Shown piece after piece: positions 1 through 6,174 of a DNA stretch of 6,253 nt. Source of the DNA: an uncultured Caulobacteraceae bacterium (GTDB taxonomy: Bacteria > Pseudomonadota > Alphaproteobacteria > Caulobacterales > Caulobacteraceae). Under the pieces are notes generated by a model, which ran no database searches, had not been told where the DNA came from, and worked only from the letters and a program-made list of their open reading frames with translations. Both the position numbers and the translations under genes were made by a program. Positions within the stretch are counted from its first letter, which is position 1, and each line of letters opens with the position of its first letter. Location of the stretch: contig CALEOQ010000058.1 of assembly GCA_937910255.1 (NCBI GenBank), forward strand, positions 1-6,253, given 5' to 3'.

Positions 1-2
1 CT

Positions 3-1457
3 CGCGGCCAGGCGGAGGGCGGGCGCGCGCCCGTCTACTGGCAGGAGGCGGAGGTCGGGATTGGCTGGAGCGCCATGAGCCTCCAAGGCCTGCGCCCCAT
101 CGATCCTCACCTGCCCGTGGCCCACCTCAGCTACTTCGAGGCCGACGCTTTCGCGACCTGGGCCGGCGCGCGCCTGCCCACGGAAGCCGAGTGGGAGCAT
201 GCCGCCGCTCAACTTCCCCGCCGCGGAAATTTCCTCGACCGCGCCTGTCCTGCGCCGACGGCGGCCAGCGGGTCTGGCCTGCGCCAGATGTATGGCGATC
301 TCTGGGAGTGGACCCGCAGCGCCTATGGCCCCTATCCGGGCTTCGCCCCGGCCGAAGGGGCGGTGGGCGAGTACAACGGCAAGTTCATGAGCGGCCAGAT
401 GGTGCTGCGCGGCGGCGCCTGCGTCACGCCAACCGGCCATGTGCGGACCACCTATCGCAACTTCTTCCACCCGCATCAGCGGTGGATGTTCTCGGGTCTG
501 CGCCTGGCCAAGGACGGCGCGGCCCCCAAGCCCCGCCGCCGCAGCGCCTTCGAGGCCGACGCCCTGTCGGGCCTGTCGCGCCCGCAGAAGGCCATGTCGC
601 CCAAATACTTCTATGACGCCGAAGGCTCTCGCCTGTTCGAGGACATCTGTGGCCTGCCGGAATACTATCCGACCCGCACCGAACTGGCGCTGCTGCAGGA
701 CGCGGCGGCGGAGATCGCGGCCTGTATCCCCCAGGACGCGGCCCTGGTGGAGTTCGGCAGCGGAGCCAGCCTGAAGACGCGTCAGATCCTGGATCATGCG
801 CCTCAGGTGGCGGTCTATACGCCCATCGACATCAGCCCGAGCGCCCTGGACGAGGCGGTGGCGAGCCTGTCGGCCGACTATCCTGACCTGGTGCTCTCGC
901 CCCTGGCGGACGACTTCACCACGGCTCTGGATCTGCCGGCCCAGGCGCAGGGGCGCCCAGCGGTGGGGTTTTTCCCCGGCTCGACCATCGGCAACCTGAC
1001 GCCAGAGGAGGCCGTGGAGTTCCTGGTCAACGCCCGCCATCTGCTGGGTGAGGGCGCGCGGTTCCTGGTCGGCGCCGATCTGGTGAAGGACGAGGGTGTG
1101 CTCGTGGCCGCCTATGACGACGCGCAAGGGGTGACGGCGGCGTTCAATCTGAACCTGCTGGCGCGGATGAACCGGGAACTGGCTGCTGATTTCGACCTTT
1201 CAGCCTTTTCGCACCGGGCCCTATGGAACGCCGAAAAGGCCCGGATCGAGATGCACCTGGTGTCGGATCAGGCCCAGAGCGTGCAGGTCGCGGGCCGCCG
1301 TTTCGACTTCGCGGCGGGCGAGACCATCCACACCGAGAACTCACACAAATTCACGCCAGAGCGGCTTGAGGCTCTGGCGGCTAAGGCGGGCTGGCGGATG
1401 GAACGGCGCTGGATCAGTGCGGCGCCGGCGTTTGGGATCTTCCTGCTGAGCGCCTGA
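3..1457 (+). CDS. egtB-egtD: EgtB-EgtD fusion, 5'-truncated: ergothioneine sulfoxide synthase C-terminal half joined to L-histidine N-alpha-trimethyltransferase
   Basis: EgtD trimethylates histidine to hercynine with S-adenosylmethionine; EgtB, a non-heme iron enzyme, joins hercynine to gamma-glutamylcysteine or cysteine as a sulfoxide. The frame is open from base 3, so the ATG at 75 is internal: the codons before it (PVYWQEAEVGIGWSAM) continue the EgtB fold. Of 484 visible residues, 1-171 are the EgtB FGE-sulfatase-like domain (RLPTEAEWE, GDLWEWTRS, VLRGGACVTP, TYRNFFHPHQRWMFSGLRLA). Residues 172-182 are a basic linker, and 183-484 are a full-length EgtD (about 300 aa; family about 320). EgtD motifs are EYYPTR (220-225), VEFGSGAS (249-256), FFPGSTIGN (323-331) and IHTENSHKF (442-450). 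The EgtB DinB-like iron-binding part lies outside the window. No stop, and no ATG, GTG or TTG, separates the two halves, so a true fusion is favoured. A sequencing error that erased a gene boundary is the alternative. Confidence 0.93.
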   Translation, partial: RGQAEGGRAPVYWQEAEVGIGWSAMSLQGLRPIDPHLPVAHLSYFEADAFATWAGARLPTEAEWEHAAAQLPRRGNFLDRACPAPTAASGSGLRQMYGDLWEWTRSAYGPYPGFAPAEGAVGEYNGKFMSGQMVLRGGACVTPTGHVRTTYRNFFHPHQRWMFSGLRLAKDGAAPKPRRRSAFEADALSGLSRPQKAMSPKYFYDAEGSRLFEDICGLPEYYPTRTELALLQDAAAEIAACIPQDAALVEFGSGASLKTRQILDHAPQVAVYTPIDISPSALDEAVASLSADYPDLVLSPLADDFTTALDLPAQAQGRPAVGFFPGSTIGNLTPEEAVEFLVNARHLLGEGARFLVGADLVKDEGVLVAAYDDAQGVTAAFNLNLLARMNRELAADFDLSAFSHRALWNAEKARIEMHLVSDQAQSVQVAGRRFDFAAGETIHTENSHKFTPERLEALAAKAGWRMERRWISAAPAFGIFLLSA

Positions 1458-1459
1458 AA

Positions 1460-1497
1460 CGCGCCGGAGGCGAGTGGCCCCAATCACCTCTGGCGCG
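1460..1497 (+). terminator. Hairpin just after the egtB-egtD stop, probable terminator
   Basis: Three bases after the TGA, 1460-1470 (CGCGCCGGAGG) pairs with 1487-1497 (CCTCTGGCGCG) as an 11-bp stem around a 16-base loop. The single G-T position (1466/1491) is a G-U wobble in plus-strand RNA but a C-A mismatch in minus-strand RNA, so the structure suits termination of the plus-strand gene. Only CTT follows the stem, so a classical U-tract is lacking. Termination is inferred from position and shape. Confidence 0.5.
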
Positions 1498-1524
1498 CTT
1501 CAGGATGTCCAGCCTGGGCTGGGC

Positions 1525-1547
1525 GGTTCAGGCGCGAAGCCTGAACC
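1525..1547 (-). terminator. Perfect 9-bp hairpin between convergent genes, probable terminator of the KGG gene
   Basis: GGTTCAGGC (1525-1533) and GCCTGAACC (1539-1547) are exact reverse complements around a 5-base loop, GCGAA on the plus strand. In the minus direction the hairpin begins eight bases after the stop of the KGG gene. No T-run follows on either strand. It could act as a terminator or RNA 3'-end protector for either convergent transcript. Confidence 0.45.
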
Positions 1548-1555
1548 TGGCCGCA

Positions 1556-1777
1556 TTAGGACTCGGGCGTCTCGTCTGTGTCGCGGCGACCGCCGCCACG
1601 GGACGCCTCGCCGCCTTTACGGCCGGCCGAGGCGGCCAGGTCACGGTCCTTGGCGAAGCTGCGCTTCTCGCCGGGCACGCTGGCGCCGCCCTTGCGCGCG
1701 ATTTCACGACGGCGCTCGGGGTTCATGGCGGCGAAGCCACGACGGGCGCGGGGGGGATTTTGGTCGGCAATGCTCAT
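1556..1777 (-). CDS. Small KGG-motif stress-induced protein
   Basis: A 73-residue, highly charged, glycine-rich protein with no signal peptide or membrane segment, probably largely disordered and cytoplasmic. It carries the repeat hallmark of the KGG / GsiB-like family: a GFAAMNPERRREIARKGG block, a second block GEKRSFAKDRDLAASAGRKGG, and an arginine/glycine-rich tail ending in acidic residues. Members are linked to general stress, desiccation or stationary-phase responses; a precise biochemical role is not known. The ATG at 1777 is chosen because an AAGGAG ribosome binding site (1791-1786) lies eight bases before it. An in-frame GTG at 1786 overlaps that site and is unlikely to be used. It converges with the egtB-egtD gene and has its own upstream gap of 189 bases, so it is probably a single-gene unit. 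Family assignment is confident; function is inferred. Confidence 0.88.
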   Translation of the reverse strand: MSIADQNPPRARRGFAAMNPERRREIARKGGASVPGEKRSFAKDRDLAASAGRKGGEASRGGGRRDTDETPES

Positions 1778-1850
1778 CAGGGTCACTCCTTGCAGGCGGC
1801 GTCGGAACTCTCGCCCGACAGTCCGGCTCCGGAAGGTCGTGTAAGGCTCC

Positions 1851-1858
1851 GCTCTAGC
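1851..1858 (-). promoter_or_regulatory. Possible -10 element for the KGG gene
   Basis: On the minus strand this reads GCTAGAGC, seven of eight positions of the Caulobacter housekeeping -10 consensus GCTANAWC. It would give a leader of about 65 bases before the ATG at 1777. No convincing TTGACG-like -35 box lies 10-14 bases upstream, and no GGAAC box typical of the alphaproteobacterial stress sigma factor EcfG was found on the minus strand between the two genes. Weak call. Confidence 0.25.
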
Positions 1859-1966
1859 AACCCGCGAATCGCGCCTGGGGTTGCGTCGGCGAATCCCGGA
1901 ATTTTTACAGTGGGCTATGACGATCGACCGTGCCGGTGGAATGGCGGTGACCTCAGCTTCGAGCCT

Positions 1967-2671
1967 TCAGTCAGAACCGCCGATGATCACCCGTTCGCCC
2001 GCCGCCAGGGGGCCTGCGACTTCGGTCATGGATCCGTCCGCGGCGCCCAGACGGACCGGCGCGGCCCAGGGTTCGCCGTCGCGAAGCACATAGACCACGC
2101 CAATGTCATAGTCGTCGGAACCCGGTCGGCCGACCGCCGCCATGCTGGCGCGCAGGCTGGCCAGCTTCTGCTTCTGGTCTGTGCGCAGGCTGGGCTCCAG
2201 TTTGGCGAAGGCCTCATGGGTGGCCCGAACCACGCCCTCAATAGCCGCCGCGCGATCGCCGTGGGCCTGGGCCGCCAGTAGGGTGATCTGACGCCGGAGG
2301 TCCAGGGAGAGATCCTTCCAGACCCGCTGCTGCGCGGCGTCCAGATCGAGAACCTCAGCCACCTGGGCGCTGGGTGAGCCCCGAGGACCAGGCCCGCCTG
2401 AGGATCGCGCCGCGCTGTAGAACCTTGAGGGTGACCGCGCGTCTGTCGGCGTCCAGCCCAGGGCGGCGGTCGGGACCCGTGTAACCAGCCGGCCGCTCTC
2501 GCCCATGGCCTGTTCGACCGCGGCCGTGCGGTAGATGGCCCTGGCGTCGCTCGGGCGCAGGATGAAGGCGCCGGCGATCAGCAGGCCGACCAACGCCAGC
2601 CCCCCAATGACCCACACGGGGCGGCGGCTGCGGAAAGGGGGCATATGGCCCGGTGAAGACGGCGGACTCAT
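1967..2671 (-). CDS. Membrane-anchored MacA-like adaptor remnant with an LTxxQ-like helical segment
   Basis: No exact family is recognised. From the ATG at 2671 the protein has 234 residues: a short proline/arginine-rich cytoplasmic tail, one membrane helix (19-38), then a periplasmic part. Residues 47-53 (YRTAAVE) resemble the first strand of MacA-type efflux adaptors. Residues 65-75 (RVPTAALGWTP) resemble their later VPxxAL strand. The C-terminus (VVYVLRDG at 192-199, then TEVAGPLAAGERVIIGG at 216-232) resembles the adaptor membrane-proximal domain. The lipoyl, hairpin and barrel core normally between these (about 200 residues) is absent. Residues 104-179 are predicted helical with LDAAQ (110-114) and LRTDQ (162-166), similar to the LTxxQ motifs of CpxP/Spy. 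A GGAG lies ten bases before the chosen start; the frame is also open from an ATG at 2761, with no clear ribosome binding site. No transporter gene is adjacent; the kinase gene ends 122 bases upstream. It may be functional or a decayed adaptor. Confidence 0.7.
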   Translation of the reverse strand: MSPPSSPGHMPPFRSRRPVWVIGGLALVGLLIAGAFILRPSDARAIYRTAAVEQAMGESGRLVTRVPTAALGWTPTDARSPSRFYSAARSSGGPGPRGSPSAQVAEVLDLDAAQQRVWKDLSLDLRRQITLLAAQAHGDRAAAIEGVVRATHEAFAKLEPSLRTDQKQKLASLRASMAAVGRPGSDDYDIGVVYVLRDGEPWAAPVRLGAADGSMTEVAGPLAAGERVIIGGSD

Positions 2672-2793
2672 GGAACCTGTGCTCCAGCGTGCGGGCGCTC
2701 GCGCCACGCCGGGCGGGCGCGCCTCCTGCGAGCGCTTATCCCGGAAATTGGGCGACGCCATGTTTGCGCTGACGCTTCGCCGCCGATACCGAC

Positions 2794-4146
2794 CTAGCCC
2801 GGCAGGTTCACCCGCGCCGTCAGGCCGCCGCCGGGGCGGTTGACCATGGTGACGTCGCCGCCGTGGCTGCGGGCGATCGACCGGACCACGGCCAGGCCCA
2901 GGCCGATGCCGCCCGTGCCGCGGCTGCGGGAGGGTTCGCGACGATAGAAGGGCTCGAAAACGCGTTCGATCTCGGCCTCGGGGATTCCCGGACCCTCGTC
3001 GTCGATCTCGATGATGACCGCGCGCTCGGCGGTGACCACGCGGGCGCGGGCCCGGTCGCCGAACTTGACGGCGTTTTCCAGCAGATTGGTCACCAGCCTG
3101 CGCAGGGCCACCGGGTCGCCCTCGATCACCACCTTCTCGGCGCGTTCGACCTCGATGGCCGCGCCGGTTTCGGCCATTTCATCGCAGACGCTCTCGACCA
3201 GGGAGGCCAGCTCCAGCCGGGTGCGCTGGCCAGGGCGGGTGGCGTCGCGGACGAAGCCCAGGGTGGCGGCGACCATGGCCTCCATCTGGTCGATGTCGGC
3301 GGCCATCTTGGCGCGCTGGTCCTCTGGCGCGTTCTCGATGCGAAAGCGCAGGCGGGTCAGGGGCGTGCGCAGATCGTGGGCGATGGCCCCGACCATGGCG
3401 GTACGGTCCTGGACATAGCGGCGCAGGCGCTCCTGCATCTGGTTGAAGGCCCCAGCGGCGACCGCGATCTCGGCCGAGCCGCGGATGGTCAGCGGCGCCG
3501 CCTCGGGGTCGCGTCCCAGGCGCTCGGCCGCCTGGGCGAACAGGCGGAAGGGCTGCGACAGGCGCTTGGCGAACATCCAGGCGATCGGCGCCATCACCAG
3601 GGCCGAGAGCAGGAACCACAACATGACCCGCTGCTGCCAGACATTCAGCCCCAGGCCCCGTTCGGGACGCACCACCGCCCACCGCCCGTCGGGCCGCTGC
3701 ATGGCGATCTCGAAGGGCGCCACCAGGAAGCGATCCTCCTGCCCCTCGCCGCCCTCCCGCTCCATGCGGTCGCGGACGATGCGAAAGACCCGCCGGTCGG
3801 AGATGGGCAGGCGGTAGGTCTTGGCGATGACGATGGCGCTGGGCGCCACACCCAGATCCTCGGCCAGCTTGTCGCGGGCCCACATCATGCTGTCGGCGGT
3901 CGACTGACCCTCGGGCGGCGAATCCGCCAGCTGGTACTGAAGATCGCGCCGTTCGATCAGGTCTCCGGGTCGCCCCTGCAGCGCCTCGGCGATCTCGGAG
4001 AAGCGGTAGAAGTCCGGCACCGGCGGCGGCAGATTGAACAGCAGGAAGACGCTGATCGCCTGGGCCGTGATCAGGCTCACCCCCACCAGCATCAGCACCT
4101 GGACGAACAGGGACGCGGTCGGCCGTCCGTCCCGGGCTCGGCTCAT
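2794..4146 (-). CDS. EnvZ-like sensor histidine kinase
   Basis: A 450-residue inner-membrane kinase that should sense a periplasmic or membrane signal and phosphorylate the regulator encoded just upstream. Membrane helices lie at about 13-37 and 173-193, enclosing a periplasmic domain of about 135 residues with no recognised fold. A HAMP linker (about 190-245) follows. The dimerisation/phosphoacceptor helix has AHDLRTPLTRLR with the phosphorylated His at 257. The ATPase domain shows the N box NLLENAVKFG (354-363), G1 box DDEGPGIP (382-389), F box FEPFYR (397-402) and G2 box GIGLGLAVV (413-421), so all catalytic boxes are present. Length and layout match EnvZ-type kinases (about 450 aa). Its ATG overlaps the TGA of the regulator gene in an ATGA arrangement, implying translational coupling. 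The stimulus cannot be read from the sequence. Confidence 0.96.
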   Translation of the reverse strand: MSRARDGRPTASLFVQVLMLVGVSLITAQAISVFLLFNLPPPVPDFYRFSEIAEALQGRPGDLIERRDLQYQLADSPPEGQSTADSMMWARDKLAEDLGVAPSAIVIAKTYRLPISDRRVFRIVRDRMEREGGEGQEDRFLVAPFEIAMQRPDGRWAVVRPERGLGLNVWQQRVMLWFLLSALVMAPIAWMFAKRLSQPFRLFAQAAERLGRDPEAAPLTIRGSAEIAVAAGAFNQMQERLRRYVQDRTAMVGAIAHDLRTPLTRLRFRIENAPEDQRAKMAADIDQMEAMVAATLGFVRDATRPGQRTRLELASLVESVCDEMAETGAAIEVERAEKVVIEGDPVALRRLVTNLLENAVKFGDRARARVVTAERAVIIEIDDEGPGIPEAEIERVFEPFYRREPSRSRGTGGIGLGLAVVRSIARSHGGDVTMVNRPGGGLTARVNLPG

Positions 4147-4886
4147 GGGCGCTTCACCTTGGGGGTGAACATGTAGCCCTCGTTGCGGATGGTGCGGATC
4201 AGGTCGTGGCCGCCGCCATCATCGAGCTTGCGGCGCAGCCGGCTGATCTGCACGTCGATGGCCCGGTCGAAGGCGTCCGAGGTCGGCCCCCGGGCGAAGT
4301 CCAGAAGCTGGTCGCGGGTCAGCACCCGTTGCGGCCGTTCGACGAAGGCGCGCAGCAGGGAAAACTCGCCGCTGGACAGATTGACCACCACCCCCTGCGG
4401 CGAACGCAGCTCCCGGCGGACCAGGTCGAGGCGCCAGCCGGCGAACTCGCAGGCCGCCCCCAGTTCGTCGCCCGATCCCCGCTGCTCGGCCCGGCGCAGG
4501 ATCGCGCGGATGCGGGCCAGCAGTTCGCGGGGATTGCAGGGCTTAGACAGATAGTCGTCGGCGCCGAGCTCCAGACCGACGATGCGGTCGGTGTCCTCGC
4601 CCATGGCCGAGAGCATGATGATCGGAGGCGCCTCGCCCACCGCCAGCCGGCGGCAGATGGCCAGACCGTCCTCGCCGGGCAGCATGACGTCGAGCACGAT
4701 CAGATCGACCGGCTCGCGCTCCAGGGCCTGCTCCATCTCGCGGGCGTCGCCGGCCGTGGTCACCGAATAGCCGTGCCGGCCCAGGAAATCGGACACCACG
4801 TCGCGGATCCCGGGATCGTCGTCGACCATCAGAATCCGGGCGGTGGGGCCGGGGGCGTCGGTGAGCGTCGTCTGCATGCGAGCCAT
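4143..4886 (-). CDS. OmpR-family response regulator
   Basis: A 247-residue cytoplasmic DNA-binding regulator. The receiver domain (about 17-130) has the acidic triad DDD (22-24), phosphoacceptor Asp66 in LIVLDVMLPGEDG, the switch Ser93 and Lys115 in YLSKPCNPREL. The winged-helix trans_reg_C domain (about 145-243) shows LSSGEFSLLRAFVERPQRVL, the recognition-helix region AIDVQISRLRRKL and the hairpin IRTIRNEGYMF. These are the full set of OmpR/PhoB features at normal length (about 240 aa). The ATG at 4886 is preceded by GGAGG with six-base spacing; a second Met at residue 4 is a less likely start. It is the first gene of a coupled regulator-kinase unit. The target genes are unknown; the adaptor-like gene downstream is a candidate only by proximity. 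Confidence 0.97.
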   Translation of the reverse strand: MARMQTTLTDAPGPTARILMVDDDPGIRDVVSDFLGRHGYSVTTAGDAREMEQALEREPVDLIVLDVMLPGEDGLAICRRLAVGEAPPIIMLSAMGEDTDRIVGLELGADDYLSKPCNPRELLARIRAILRRAEQRGSGDELGAACEFAGWRLDLVRRELRSPQGVVVNLSSGEFSLLRAFVERPQRVLTRDQLLDFARGPTSDAFDRAIDVQISRLRRKLDDGGGHDLIRTIRNEGYMFTPKVKRP

Positions 4887-4924
4887 TTTCGCCCTCCGCG
4901 GTAACCGTCAGATTTCACGCCTGT

Positions 4925-4940
4925 AAAAGGCGCATGCGCC
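4925..4940 (-). terminator. Short palindrome plus T-run after the hydrolase gene, possible terminator
   Basis: On the minus strand, three bases after the hydrolase stop, a perfect 12-base palindrome GGCGCATGCGCC is followed directly by TTTT. As RNA it can form GGCG-CATG-CGCC and a U-run, the layout of an intrinsic terminator, but the stem is only four base pairs. The next CGCC-TTTTACA-GGCG can form an alternative four-pair stem. It separates the hydrolase from the regulator gene, which starts 57 bases after the stop. Confidence 0.4.
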
Positions 4941-4943
4941 GTT

Positions 4944-5612
4944 TCACCGCGCCAGGACCTCGTCGGCGACGAACGGGTTGGTCCGGCGCTCGGCGCCGAA
5001 GCTGGACATCGGCCCATGGCCGCAGACGAAGCTAACATCATCGCCCAGCGGCCAGAGCCTGCCGGTGATGGCCGCGATCAGGTCCTGATGATTGCCCCGG
5101 GGAAAGTCGGTGCGGCCGATGGAGCCCTGGAACAACACGTCGCCCACCTGGGCGAAGCGGGCCTGGCGATGGAAGAAGATCACATGGCCGGGCGTGTGGC
5201 CGGGGCAGTGATAGACCTCGAACTCGGTCTCGCCGAGCTGCACGATGTCGCCGTTCTCCAGCCAGCGGTCGGGGGTGAAGGACCTCGCCTCCGGCATGCC
5301 CCAGCGGGCGCCGTCGGCGTCCATCTGGTCGATCCAGAAGGCGTCATCGCGGTGGGGGCCCTCGATGGGAACGCCGGTGGCCGCCTGCAGGGCCGCCGTC
5401 CCACCGGCATGGTCCAGGTGGCCGTGGGTGATCCAGATCTTCTCCAGGGTCAGGTCATGGTCCTTCAGCGCCTGGAGTAGGCGAGGGACCTCGCCGCCGG
5501 GATCGATGATCGCCGCCTTCTTGGTCCTGGCGCACCACACGATGGTGCAGTTCTGCGCCAGGGGCGTCACCGGCGCGATCACGGCGCGGATGGGCGGTTC
5601 CGATGGGTTCAA
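4944..5612 (-). CDS. Metallo-beta-lactamase-fold hydrolase, YcbL-like (type III glyoxalase II family)
   Basis: A 222-residue cytoplasmic metal hydrolase. Metal ligands are all visible: THGHLDH (His63, His65, Asp67, His68), HCPGHTPGH (His139), GDVLF (Asp158) and CGHGPMS (His199). The segment GSIGRTDFPRGNHQDLIAAI and the C-terminal ERRTNPF are characteristic of the YcbL-like subgroup, which cleaves S-lactoylglutathione-type thioesters; the substrate here is inferred from the family. Length matches (about 215 aa). The start is TTG at 5612: an in-frame TGA lies three codons upstream, so the frame cannot extend, and AAGG lies nine bases before the TTG. A start at the internal GTG codon 11 would cut into the first conserved strand. 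The gene is divergent from the permease and same-strand with the regulator, with a terminator-like hairpin between. Confidence 0.93.
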   Translation of the reverse strand: MNPSEPPIRAVIAPVTPLAQNCTIVWCARTKKAAIIDPGGEVPRLLQALKDHDLTLEKIWITHGHLDHAGGTAALQAATGVPIEGPHRDDAFWIDQMDADGARWGMPEARSFTPDRWLENGDIVQLGETEFEVYHCPGHTPGHVIFFHRQARFAQVGDVLFQGSIGRTDFPRGNHQDLIAAITGRLWPLGDDVSFVCGHGPMSSFGAERRTNPFVADEVLAR

Positions 5613-5764
5613 GGGCGTTCACCTTCGCTTTTCGCAGCATTGTCCCTGTTTCAGCCAGGCGGGAAAAGGCCCCCTCTCGTGGCCGATTGCCGGACTCTGC
5701 GCGGCGTGCATTGCTCCCGCCATTCGGGCGGCGTTGTGCTGCGCCCGTGGGGACAAGACTTGCG
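5613..5764. promoter_or_regulatory. Divergent intergenic region between hydrolase and permease
   Basis: The 152 bases between two divergent starts must carry both promoters, but no pair of -35/-10 boxes stands out on either strand. A small CCGCC-ATTCG-GGCGG inverted repeat lies at 5717-5731. The frame of the permease is open through this region but lacks permease-like sequence upstream of 5765. Confidence 0.4.
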
Positions 5765-6174
5765 ATGAAGATTTTCGCAAAAAAGCCGATCGAAGTGCTT
5801 CTGGCGCAGGCGGCGGAACAGGGCGAGCATACGCTCAAACGCAGCCTGGGGCCGGTCAGTCTGACCGCGCTCGGCATCGGGTCGGTCATTGGGGCGGGCA
5901 TTTTCGTCCTGACCGGCCAGGCGGCGGAGGCCCACGCCGGGCCGGCCATCACCATCTCGTTCATCGTCGCCGGGCTCGTCTGCGCCCTGGCGGCGCTCTG
6001 CTATGCGGAGCTGGCCTCGACCATCCCTGTGGCGGGGTCGGCCTATACCTACGCCTACGCCACCGTGGGTGAGTTCTTCGCCTGGATCAGCGCCTGGGAT
6101 TGGATCGGCGAATAACTGTTCGCTGGCGCCACCGTCGGCGTCGGGCGGTAAGGCTATTTGGTGGGTATGAGGGC
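5765..6174 (+). CDS. APC-family amino acid permease, N-terminal part, truncated by the contig end
   Basis: Inner-membrane amino acid transporter, substrate unknown. Start MKIFAKKPIEVLLAQAAEQG resembles the cytoplasmic N-termini of YfnA/CAT-like permeases. Helix 1 contains the family signature GIGSVIGAGIFVLTG with the unwound substrate-binding GAG; helix 2 is ITISFIVAGLVCALAALCYAEL; then IPVAGSAYTYAYATVGEF and the start of helix 3. Family members are about 460-500 aa, so about three quarters is missing. The first stop is TAA at 6113-6115, but the same frame continues LFAGATVGVG, where relatives read EYLFA-ATVAVGWSGY, and GY is visible after a second TAA at 6149-6151. Both stops are probably sequencing errors in a poor read tail that runs into adapter at 6175, so this is a partial gene, not a 116-residue protein. 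The ribosome binding site is weak (GGGGA, eleven bases upstream). Confidence 0.88.

Noticed and set aside
1505..2281. Plus-strand open frame of 258 codons across the KGG gene and adaptor-like gene
   Set aside because: Runs antisense through two better-supported genes and the hairpin region, with no family resemblance.
2863..4176. Long plus-strand open frame (437 codons) opposite the kinase gene
   Set aside because: It is an antisense shadow caused by high GC. Its translation is low-complexity (His, Gly, Asp, Gln rich) with no recognisable domain, while the minus strand encodes a complete kinase with all boxes.
4206..4904. Plus-strand open frame of 232 codons opposite the response regulator
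   Set aside because: Antisense shadow of a full-length OmpR-family gene; no domain or ribosome binding site support.
4897..4926. Two TTAC-containing half-sites 22 bases apart before the regulator gene, considered as an autoregulatory OmpR-type operator
   Set aside because: The similarity beyond TTAC is poor and no known consensus is matched, so chance is likely.
5603..5764. Upstream extension of the permease frame to an ATG at 5603
   Set aside because: The extra 54 residues overlap the hydrolase start and do not resemble permease N-termini; the Met at 5765 begins a typical permease N-terminus.
5245..6072. Plus-strand open frame of 275 codons spanning the hydrolase, intergenic region and permease start
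   Set aside because: It is antisense to the hydrolase and out of frame with the permease; its translation has no coherent domain.
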